The translations under genes and the position numbers were made by a program. Positions 30,172 to 39,900 of a stretch of DNA of 64,000 nucleotides are shown here, piece by piece; position 1 is the stretch's first letter; each line of letters opens with the position of its first letter. The stretch comes from Agapetus fuscipes (Eukaryota; Arthropoda; Insecta; Trichoptera; Glossosomatidae). Where the stretch lies: the NCBI GenBank assembly GCA_951799405.1, contig OX637339.1, positions 1,860,001 through 1,924,000 on the forward strand. The letters run 5' to 3'. A model generated the notes under the pieces. It searched no databases, was not told where the DNA came from, and was given only the letters and a program-made list of their open reading frames with translations.

Positions 30172-30387
30172 TACATAGGACATTGCAACGGAGTCGGAAC
30201 ATTCCAAATTTACCTCGGCAGTGTGATGTCATACAGTCCAGTGCTTGTTTGGCCTTTATTGCACGGAAATGAACCAAATAATTCACCCAAATATTCAATT
30301 TAGTACCTACAATATTCTGTCTGTCAAACAATTGTAATTGGTTTGACCCACAATCAGCGCATCTTTTTCATCTTTAGCAACCAAAAT

Positions 30388-30566
30388 CAAAATAATAATA
30401 ATATAAGGATGATTTATTTGGTGAGCGAGGTTTTTGTGTGTATTACACCTCAAGAGCCCTCTGCGAGCTTGGTCGTCGCTGTAGAAAGCGCCAATTCTCA
30501 AGCAAGACACAGTTGTTGTAAGGTTGGATGGACCGAAGTGTTGCCACTGGACTACGGACCGGTCCA
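30388..30566 (-). repeat. SINE-D1, internally deleted
   Basis: Tail AGGATGATTTATTTGGTGAG, then body, then head CTACGGACCGGTCC with the middle missing. Confidence 0.7.
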
Positions 30567-32283
30567 AAATGCAGAATGCTTTTTGTTTAGTAATCTGGCC
30601 CTAGTGATGTCACAATTTTTTTGTTCCGACTCCATGATGTGGATGAATCACTTACGCTAATAATGTAACAAAAACAGTCCTTAGGCAATCTTATATATAG
30701 GGTAACAATATGTTCTTTAGTTAGTCAAGAGTAAAAAAAGTCCTGAACTAATAAAAATGTTTGCTCAATCTTCTGTTTGATAATATTACTTTTTTGAAAA
30801 AAGAACACTAACAGGAAGTAGGTTTAACCTGAGTTCTGATTGGTTGAAATAGTCATAGACAATTTCACCATTTAAATTTTGATACCATTCTAAAAAAAAA
30901 TATGTGTGACAAGTGACAGTTAGGTATTTTAATTTGTGTAAGAGAAAAATATTCAGTACGAAATGTATTTTATATATTTTTGTTTTGGTTAAAGCTTTCT
31001 ATGAATTTTCTTGTGTAAATTTTAATTTTAAGTTATTTTTAACTATTACATTTCATACAATTGTTATTGTTTAACAAATGCCTTTTAACGTTTTAGTTAC
31101 CAAAATTGTAGTTACCATTTTTTACCAGTGGCGGAGTCGGAGGCAAGTTGGGAAGCAATTGAATAGGTCACCAAGTTACCAGGGTCCCAATTTTTTTCAG
31201 ACTTCGCTCAATCTGTCTCTGTTTGTTTTTTTTATTATTTAGTTTTAGCTTAAGGTTGACGGCTATAAACAGTACAACTGATTATATTGGTGATATTTTT
31301 CAACAGTGTTAAAAAAACTGTCTAGGTTATTTAGTTGTGTATTTATTGTTTTTAAATCCTTTATCTTAACTTAGCTGCCGGACGTTCTTGCTTTTGAAAT
31401 TTGTGATGTCATCTGACCGGGCTACAGACAGTACAGAGCGTCATAATTTCAATACAATATTGTGTTGGTAGTGTGAAAAGATACTAAAGTGCACCGTACT
31501 GCATTTAGCATTTCCGCCAACTGTATGGGCTGTCAGTGCTGTGAACTAGAAGAAATCCCTGATTATGGGGAATCCATTTTTTATTTACTATGTGTGATGT
31601 CACATAGCCGAGGGATATTTTGAATGTTTGGAGTCCATTTGCACTTGAAGTAAGTAAGTACCTTGAGTATGTAAAATTCCATTAATATTCGTCCATCATA
31701 AAAAAGAGAAAAAATGTAATGAAAACTAAATCATTCAATAGAAGTGCTGTTTTATCTGAAATACATATTCTTGTTTTTGCGATGGACGAGTGTTAACGGA
31801 ATGTTTTATACTTCGGTAAAGATCTTGCTTATGATGGATTTATAATATAAACAATACTTCTTTTTATTTGAATTCTTTTAAGATGAATTTCTGTTGTGAC
31901 ATTATTTTATTGTTGTATATTTGTCTGTATGAATTTGACATAACCTCGAAAATTTATTAAACCATCTGTGAAACAATTTTTTGTATTTTTTATTTGTGAA
32001 GTTGGTATGATGCAAGCATAGTATATTTGCTAAGGTGTTTCAGGTTGGATTCTAGGTTTCTTTGTTTTCTGCACATGAGCAAATGTTGTCACAGGTCTAT
32101 GTAACTAGGGTCTTTAGCCAACAATAGCAAAATATTAGTTTGCCTTCACTCTAGCGACCTAGACGTGTGACATCACAACTTATTTGTCTCTATCAAATGG
32201 TACTTATTTATGATGATCAGTATGAAAAAAAATATGGAGTATCAGAGCAGTTTGGTGCACCAAATCACTGATGTCTTAGGGCA

Positions 32284-32352
32284 GGGGCCGGCAACCTGCG
32301 GCTCGCGAGCCACATGTGACTCCTTGGGTGTGAAGTTGCGGCTCTTTAGTTC
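32284..32352 (+). repeat. hAT-like terminal fragment
   Basis: CAGGGGCCGGCAACCTGCGG then GGCTCGCGAGCC, a common hAT MITE end. The partner end is missing. Confidence 0.5.
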
Positions 32353-32445
32353 CAGAAGCCCATCGTAAACATGGGCGAAACGTCCGGAAGCTCCAGAACC
32401 CATAGACCACGGCAACAGATCCCGGAAAATATCTCTCCAGCATGT
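32345..32445 (+). repeat. Family F repeat
   Basis: GAAGCCCATCGTAAACATGG, GAAACGTCCGGAAGC and ATCCCGGAAAATATC. CTGA of the core is lost. Confidence 0.6.
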
Positions 32446-32784
32446 CTTATACTTTTTAATGCTTGAAAAGTATTACTTGATATTTTGTTCTTGCTGTCAA
32501 TTAGAAATGCCATTTTAAACATCCAACCTTGTATTTATTTACTTATCCCTGTTCAGAGCAATAAATAAGATACTCATCTCATTAACACATAAGAAAAGTG
32601 AACAATAATCAATTATTATCGAGCCAAGTCTCTCTGTTGACCCTAAATCTTGACCTCCACTGTTTACAAACTGACTTATCCTACCCTCATCTATCTTATC
32701 AGTGTAACAATATTGCCTTGCACGCATTGAGTTACAATATAGAGGAGAAGAAACTAACTTATGTAGAGCATTGATACATGCTAT

Positions 32785-33240
32785 GGGGCTGTCCATATAT
32801 TACGTCATTCGCATTAGGGGGGGGGGAGTCTGGTCTACGGATGATGGCAAATGATGTACGAGTACCAAAAGTGACGTAAAACTAAGCTACACATTTAGTG
32901 TAACTTCTTGCCGCGTTATCCCCGAAGGGGTCGCATGTGGCGAGTTGAACCTATTTTACGTAAAACTAAGCTACACATTTAGTGTAACTTCTTGCCGCTT
33001 TATCCCCGAAGGGGTCGCATGTGGCGAGTTGAACCTATTTTACGTCGTTCTTGTAAATACCAATTTCTACAAAATATATAAAATATTATGTAAGTAATAT
33101 AACATTATTAATTATTAAGCTCATCCATTATTACAGGAAGAGGGAGGGGGGGGTCATTAGATAATGACTATAGGATGATTGTAAGGGGGGGGGGGGTCGA
33201 AAATCGGCCAAAATCGATGACGTAATTTATGGACGGCCCC
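32785..33240. mobile_element. TIR element with SINE-B pieces inside
   Basis: Ends GGGGCTGTCCATATATTACG and CGTAATTTATGGACGGCCCC are inverted. TAT flanks both sides (32782-32784, 33241-33243). Two copies of a SINE-B 3' piece at 84-bp spacing (from 32874 and 32958) and two poly-G runs lie inside. Confidence 0.8.
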
Positions 33241-33304
33241 TATGGGGCACAGCAGCTGTTGTCCCCAGCCCTGTCAAACACAACAGTGGTGTAGTCATAC
33301 AAAA

Positions 33305-33920
33305 CAGGTAATAAATAATAGTAATATTAGGATGATTTATTGGGTGAGCGCTGTTTTTGTGTGGCTGTGTGGATCACACCTCAAGAGAGCTCTGCGAGTC
33401 CAAGAGCCCTCGTCGCTGTAGAAAAGCGCTGATCCTCAAGCAAGACCCAATTTCTGTAAAGCTGTATGGACCTTTGGTGACCAAACTTTGTTAAAGGTAT
33501 ATGAATTTTTCAACCCAGCGAAGAGCATGTTTGAACATATGTATAAATGGTACAATTCATGTGCTCTGCTGGGATTCGAACCCACAACCTTCCATCAGCA
33601 GAACAGCAACACTGCGATCAGCAGCATCATGTCGCAGTCGGATAGAGTTTCCAAGAAGGAAAAAGAAGACCGTTTTTGGAGATCGAGCCTTCAAGGTGGC
33701 TGCTCCAACGATATGGAACGGCCTCCCAGATGACCTGCGCGAAATGGATCTGGAGAGTACTTTTAGAAAGGGGTTGAAGACCCACCTGTTCGCGCGCTCA
33801 TATGAGCAAGCGCCTTTGGGATGACCAAGAGTCATGAAAAGGCGCTATAAAAATATTGTATTATTATTATTATTATTATTATTAAGAGTCCAAAGCGTTA
33901 CCACTAGACTGCGAACCGGA
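33305..33920 (-). repeat. SINE-D1 split by an L2-like 3' end
   Basis: Body 33305-33593 and head 33891-33920 (AGAGTCCAAAGCG to ACCGGAC). Confidence 0.7.
33594..33890 (+). pseudogene. L2/CR1-like LINE C-terminus and 3' tail
   Basis: Encodes RTATLRSAASCRSRIEF and FGDRAFKVAAPTIWNGLPDD then STFRKGLKTHLFARS. Ends AAAGGCGCTATAAAAA with (ATT)n. Confidence 0.82.
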
Positions 33921-33934
33921 CAATGTACTTACCT

Positions 33935-34025
33935 GTAAATTCTATATTTTCTTGCTTTCTCCATTTTTTGTTTCAACACTCAATAATTAGACCATGCCAT
34001 GTTTTAAAATAATGCCGTTTACATT
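33935..34025 (+). repeat. Dispersed repeat G fragment
   Basis: TTTTCTTGCTTTCTCC to AAAATAATGCCG, matching 24790-24865. Confidence 0.4.
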
Positions 34026-34167
34026 TAATAATTGTCAAATTTATCGAGCAAAAGATTCATAATGCTCGCGCAGGCATGAGTTTCAAAGCTACCAATTTTC
34101 TGGAAAGATTTCATTGTTTCACCAGAATTTTTTTTATTTAGAAAAAAATGATCCTGAATATATTTGT

Positions 34168-34290
34168 TCTCTTTCTAACTAAGGACGATTTACAGTTAAT
34201 AAAGCTGAAACAGATATAGTGTTTTTTTTGTTAAAATAGTTTATAGTCCACAGATATCCTAAGTCAATGCTTGCATCCATGGAGTTATAA
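34168..34290 (+). repeat. Diverged duplicate of 34658-35025
   Basis: GTTCTCTTTCTAACTAA starts both and GTCAATGCTTGCATC ends both. The second copy contains MITE-1. Confidence 0.5.
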
Positions 34291-34713
34291 TATAGGGGAG
34301 CGGTAACTAAAGTACTGAATTGGTTCATACTTGTTCCCTCTTGCGCTCCTCTTGTGTCAAACGTTGTATTGGTACCCCGAATGTACGGCGGCAACAATTA
34401 CAAATATTACGCATAAAACATCACAATGGTTATGATGAAATGAGTGATAAAATTAAAATATGATTATATACTGTGAAAATATAAAATACTGGCATCAATT
34501 TTGGCGATCACAATATTTAACACGCGTGTTATCTGTCAACTTTAGCTATTTCCGGTCAAATCGGCAGCCATTTTTTGCAATGGTACCAACATTCAAGATT
34601 TTTTTTTGGGGTTTTGTTGAGTTTTGTGTAAAAACCAAAATGCAACTGTGAAGTTCTTTGTTCTCTTTCTAACTAATGACCATTTTCGTTAGTAAGTTGA
34701 GACAGATATATAT

Positions 34714-34960
34714 CGCACATTTAATAATAAAGAGCAATAACTCCAAAAACATGAATGTTGGGAAATCACGTTTAAAGTTCAGACAGCCAGTACAACTTGT
34801 ATGGGATGAAAAAGGCGGCCGATGTTTTATCTCGGTCATATTCGTCCAAATTGAACGGCTGTCGCATTCTACCTATTCTTCTCGCATTGTTCTTGCGTTT
34901 TATTACAAAATCTCGATTTTCCCAATTTTCGAGTTATTTCTCTTTATTATTAAACGTGCG
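34714..34960 (+). mobile_element. MITE-1 copy 3, 247 bp
   Basis: Flanked by ATAT (34710-34713, 34961-34964). The left terminus reads CGCACATTTAATAATAAAG. Confidence 0.85.
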
Positions 34961-35162
34961 ATATGTCTATTTTCGTTAAAATAACTTCTTGTCCACAGAT
35001 GTTATTAGTCAATGCTTGCATCAGTGGAAGCCACACTCAACATTAAAGAGAGAAAAATTATTATAAAACTTGTGAATATAATAAAAAAAAAACAATGTTT
35101 ATTAATACACTGTAAATAAAAGTGAGTTTATTCATTTGTAAAATGGATTTGACACACTTAAG

Positions 35163-35336
35163 GAGTTGACAAGATTCCACAAATTAGAAGATTGTTAAAT
35201 AAATTTGAAAGAAAGTATGCAAGATTAGAAATGAATACTGTCGATGGATTCAGACACTTTTGGTTCAGCCTGCGGGGTAGGAGAAATAGCTCGACGGTGA
35301 AAGTGAAGGATTTGTTGGACGATATGGATACAGAAG
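35163..35336 (+). CDS. Exon 1 (visible) of the unrecognised membrane-protein gene
   Basis: The frame is open from the stop at 35159 to the donor GTATGT at 35337. The left boundary is uncertain because AG at 35161-35162 has only a weak pyrimidine tract. The encoded peptide is basic, then acidic near its end. Confidence 0.5.
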
Positions 35337-36367
35337 GTATGTGTTATTTTTTTATATCATCTAGATTTTTTGCAGGAACATTGTGAAACCCGCAACTGGA
35401 GAAGCCCACAATTATTATATTGCTTTATAAATTCAGAATACTAATGCACCTATTTATTTTGTGAGAATAAATAAAAGAATAAATGAGTTTAAAAAATCTA
35501 AATCTAAGCTGCAAGGATATGTATCATTTGAGATTCATATTAAATGCATTCCCACAAGCAGACACGCATAAGTTTGACCGGAGAATATTGTCTGGACTTT
35601 CTAAATATCTTTTGGCTATGTGACATCGTAATCTATATAATCTAAGTTGCAAAGATACATTACATTGAAGATTTATACTAAATGCACTTCCATAAGCAGA
35701 CACGTATAAGTTCGGGCTTACACATGCCGCATGTGGACTTAAAATATATGAAAATCCAATCTCAAATGAGCATTAGCCCTGCAACTCTTGCCGACCTTCC
35801 TTGAAACAGGGGTGACATTGGCAAAGTGAACTATTTTTTACAGTATGGGTGGTCAGCCTCATACCAACCTATGAGTCAAGGAAATCCATGGTAATAAAAA
35901 ATTGGATTCCCGATAATCAGGGCTTTTTTTAAGTTAACAGCATTCTGAATTGTGTGAAGTTGTTATGCTAAATGCAGTACAGTGTTTCAATCTTCTTACC
36001 TACAAAATTTGTATTGAAGCAATGATTGTCTGTCCTGCCTCTGACTCAGATAAGTAGTCACATTTTTCCCTCTTTTTTCAGTCATTGTTAGAAAGGATCA
36101 AAAATGCTCGATTTAATGACCTCTGAGTGCATAAATACTCAATGTTATCTTTCAGACTACCCAAATGTGAAAGCCTCTCCTCCTGGTCCAGCGGGCCGCA
36201 CGGCCTTGGCAGTGGTGGTCGCCGGTGGTTCTGCAGGCGCCGTATACGCCGTGCTGATTGCCCGTCACTGGCCCAAGCCCATCGCCGCGGCCACTGCCTT
36301 TGTTCTGGCCTTCATGGCCTTCTACCTCATGGTGGACAACATCATGGAGACCTCCGTGTATGAGTAA
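35163..36367 (+). CDS. Unrecognised small membrane protein, two visible exons
   Basis: Exon 1 (about 35163-35336) encodes a charged segment, RRLLNKFERKYARLEMNTVD then FRHFWFSLRGRR, ending DDMDTE and GTATGT. Exon 2 (36156-36367) continues DYPNVKASPPGPAGRTALAV and ends NIMETSVYE before TAA. The phases match (1 then 2). Two hydrophobic stretches, ALAVVVAGGSAGAVYAVLIA and AAATAFVLAFMAFYLMV, predict two transmembrane helices separated by RHWPKP. The 5' end is unsure: a further upstream exon, or a start at the Met at 35225, are both possible. I do not recognise the family. The gene is convergent with Nup160. Confidence 0.6.
35492..35578 (-). repeat. SINE-A 3' half
   Basis: AAATCTAAATCTAAGCTGC to ACACGCATAAGTTT, in the intron of the unrecognised gene. 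Confidence 0.6.
35620..35882 (-). repeat. SINE-A, full length
   Basis: Tail ATCTATATAATCTAAGTTGC, head CCTATGAGTCAAGGAA. Confidence 0.75.
36156..36367 (+). CDS. Terminal exon of the unrecognised membrane-protein gene
   Basis: Follows TCTTTCAG. It is GC-rich, open to TAA at 36365-36367, and encodes both predicted transmembrane helices. The C-terminal tail is short and acidic (METSVYE). Confidence 0.7.
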
Positions 36368-36571
36368 AGGAGAACCTGCTGTCAAAACAGGCTTCACGAG
36401 GACATGCGTGACGTAACATCACAGCGGGTATCTTAAATGTCGCCACCTTAAAGTTAAAACTGAAGAAGTGTTTTGTATGCCTCCATGATAAATTATTTCA
36501 TTGGGATAACTTCTCATAGCAAGTGAACTAATTATAAGGTAGTGCTCATGAAACTACAGGAAAACACCCAT

Positions 36572-36752
36572 TTGCTGTAAGGCTGGTTGGACCTTTGGTG
36601 ACCAGTCTTTGTTAAAAGCAGATTAATTTTTCAATCCAGCGAAGAGTAGATATATTTGAAAATATAAATGGTATATTTTTTAAGCCGGGATTCAAACCCA
36701 CAACCTTCCATTTACGACTCCAAAGAGCTAAATACTAGACTACGGACCGGTT
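36572..36752 (-). repeat. SINE-D, tail missing
   Basis: GCTGTAAGGCTGGTTGGACC to GACTACGGACCGG. It lies between the two convergent genes. Confidence 0.65.
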
Positions 36753-36794
36753 TGTTATTACAAATGGAAAATTCACAGTTCTTTTGAAAAATAC

Positions 36795-36800
36795 TTTATT
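36795..36800 (-). terminator. Nup160 polyadenylation signal
   Basis: AATAAA on the minus strand, 62 bases past the Nup160 stop codon. It implies a 3' UTR of under 100 bases. Confidence 0.65.
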
Positions 36801-36862
36801 ACAAATTATGTTTATAAATCAATGGGTTTAAAAAGTGTCGCAGAAATGTATGGTGGTAGAAC

Positions 36863-36952
36863 TCATGCCGTTTGTGCTTCTCTGAGGTTGGCCGACGCTC
36901 TCTGGACTTGCTCACAATGAAGTTTAACCAGCTCCTGCAACTCCTCGTGGAT
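36863..36952 (-). CDS. Nup160: Nup160 terminal exon n20
   Basis: Encodes IHEELQELVKLHCEQVQRAS then ANLREAQTA and TGA. It is a short coiled-coil-like C-terminus, as in other Nup160 proteins. Confidence 0.93.
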   Translation of the reverse strand: MHEELQELVKLHCEQVQRASANLREAQTA

Positions 36953-39900
36953 CTGAAACAGAAATCAAGAGTTATAGGCTTACACGGTTGGCACTGGAGA
37001 GTTGCTTTCCAGGATCTGTTGCTGTGGTCTGTAGGAGCTGGAGCTTCCGGACGTTTCACCCATGTCTGCGATGGGCAGTTTCATCAGCACCATCCCCCTG
37101 AAGAAACCCATCGCAGACAGATTTTTTTTTTCTCAAAATTGGATGCGTGTGGAGATAGCGGACTTTGGAAACAGACGACTATAATCTAAGCTGCAACGAT
37201 AGGCTCATATTTAATGCATGCCCCCAAGCAGGCAGGCATGTACATAAGCTGCATGCGTACATATATATTGTGAGAGAAAGGAACAACGGGATGAGTCAAA
37301 AAATGTAATTTAATTTTTTGACTAAAATATTTTTTTCTTACCAGATATACCTATATCTAAAGATTCACTCTGAACTCAATTTTTTTGACTTATTCTGTTG
37401 TTCCTTTCACACACAGATATTTTCTGTGCTCCGCCAGGATTTGAGCGCACAACCATCCGTTTATGAGTCCGAAGCCTTACCACTAGACTACGGACCGTTC
37501 TGACAACTTAAATATTTATTTGACCTCACCTGTATATAAAACACATCTCCCTGTTCTGCTTGGTAGCTGAGCTCGGCCAGCAGAAGGTCCGTGGCATGCA
37601 GGGGGGCGCACACGAGGCGCGCGTGCGCCGGGGCCCCATACGGCACGGGGCGTGCGCTGCGCATGGCCTCCGTAGCCACGGCCGCCGCCTCTGACAGGCG
37701 ACCGTGCTGCGTCAGGAGGCGGATCAGAGATGACACGTCCAGGGACTGCGGAACAATCAAAAGCATACAGAATAATCTTATAATCAAAGCTACAAAGATG
37801 TATTCATAAAGATATATGTAAGTTTGCGCCTACATATGCTTACAAAAAAAAATAAAAACAGATCTCAAATTAACGTAAGCCCTGCAATTCTCGCCACCTT
37901 TCCCTGACACAGGGGTGACATTGGCATAGTAAGTTATATTAGGGTTACGCATTAAAATGTATATCTTTAATCTATAATAATCTTAGTTGCAAAGGTATAT
38001 TAACATTTAAAATTCATATTAGATGCCCGCAAGCAGACACACGTGTACTTACAAATGAAAATCCCAACCTCAGTACCCTTAGTACGAGTTGCAAAACTTG
38101 AGTAATGTAAAGTTTACGGCAATTATTAAAGAGTGATTTCCCCCAAAATCTGCCGTTTTTGTTTGTTTGAACTTGATTTTCTTCATCACTGTAACTCTTT
38201 TGCTAAGACCATAAAGTCTAAGAAACAAAAATGGCAGATTTTGGGAGAAATCACTCTTTAATATGCGGCTGACCACCCATGCTGTAAAAATGGTTCACTT
38301 TGCCAATGTTACCCCTGTCTCAGGGAAGGACGGCAAGAGTTGCAGGGTGTATGTCTATTGAAGATTTGGTTTTTATGTTGTAGGTTCACATGAGGCATGT
38401 GCAAGCGCGAACTTGTACTTGTCTGGTTGTGAGAATGCATGTAATGTGAATCTCCAATGTAACATATCTTTGCAACTTAGATTAGATTAGATTAGAATAT
38501 TTTCCGTAAATTTTACTTTTCTCAAGTTTTGCAACTCGTACTAAGGGTACTGATGAACATAAGCCCTGCAACTTTTGCCGAAGTTTGCCAACATTGGCAG
38601 AGTAAACCATTTTTACAGTATGGGTGGTCAGCCTCATACCAAAATATAAGTCAAGGAATATGTTGTATGTTTGTGTTTTTTGGATGTTTCTACATTTATA
38701 AATGGATTATACATTATACAATATACATTGCAAAGCAGTGAAGTCCTCCGATTTTTATGTTACAATGCTAGGTACAATTTATGAAATTTAAACTTTAATA
38801 AATATTGTTTTGTTACATTTTTATGTTTTACTTTATCAGCCTATTACAACCCAGACAGTGATGCCTGTAATGTGGATCTATTTGTAATCTATAATCTAAG
38901 TTGCAAAGATATATTCGCATTTAACGATCATATTCAATGCACACCCGCAAGCAGGCAGGCATGTACACAAGCTGCATGTGTTCATACACAATAAACCAAA
39001 CCTAACATGAACATAAACTTTGTAACTCCAGCCGCTTTTCCCTGAAACCGGGTGGAATTGGCAAATGTGAACCAAGTTTTTACAGCATGGGGGTCAGCCT
39101 CATACCAACCTATTATTAGTTAAGGAATAGTCGATCATACAAATTATACTAGGATGATTTATTTGGTGAGCGCTGTTTTTGGTGAATCACACCTCAAGAG
39201 CCCTCTGCGAGCTAGAAAGCGCCAGTTCTCGAGCAAGATCCAGTTGCTGTAAGGCTGGATGGATCTTTAGTGACCGGTCTTTGGTGAAGGTTTTATGAGT
39301 TTTTCAACCCAGCGAAGAGCATATTTGAAAATATAAATTGTATATTTTTGTGCTCCTCCGGGATTTGAATCCAAAGCGTTACCACTGGACTACGGACCGG
39401 TCTTATTATCATGACATTTCTTTAAGTATAGTTCCTTGACTTATAGGTTGGTATGCGGCTGACCACCCATGCTGTAAAAAATGGTTCACTTTGCCAATGT
39501 CACCCCTGTCTCAGGGAAGGACGGCAAGAGTTGCAGGGTGTATGTCCATTTGAGATTTGGTTTTTATGTTGTAGGTTCACATGGGGCATGTGCAAGCGCG
39601 AACTTGTACGTGTCTGGTTGTGAGAATGCATGTAATGTGAATCTCCAATGTAACATATCTTTGCAACTTAGATTAGATTAGATTAGATAGGAAAAGCAAA
39701 GCAAAAAAAAAGTTCCTTCCATTTTTACGAGTCCGAAGTGTTGCCACTGGACTACGGACCAGTCAAATGTATACCTTCAAAGTAAGTTGTACTTCTTGTG
39801 TATATAACAATTTATGCAGCGTACCTTGTACTCGGCCAGGAGCCAGTGTGGGATGAAGGCCCCCATGGAGAGCAGGCGGGAGGAGACGGCGTGCAGGATG

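Larger units (their letters stand above)
38072..38551. mobile_element. TIR element carrying two further insertions
   Basis: AGTACCCTTAGTACGAGTTG and CAACTCGTACTAAGGGTACT are perfect inverted ends, continuing as CAAAACTTGAG/CTCAAGTTTTG. The interior holds a TTAA element and a SINE-A. Confidence 0.8.
37968..38662 (-). repeat. SINE-A split by a nested transposon stack
   Basis: Parts at 37968-38071 and 38552-38662 flank a 480-bp insertion at ACCTCA/GATGAAC. Confidence 0.65.
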
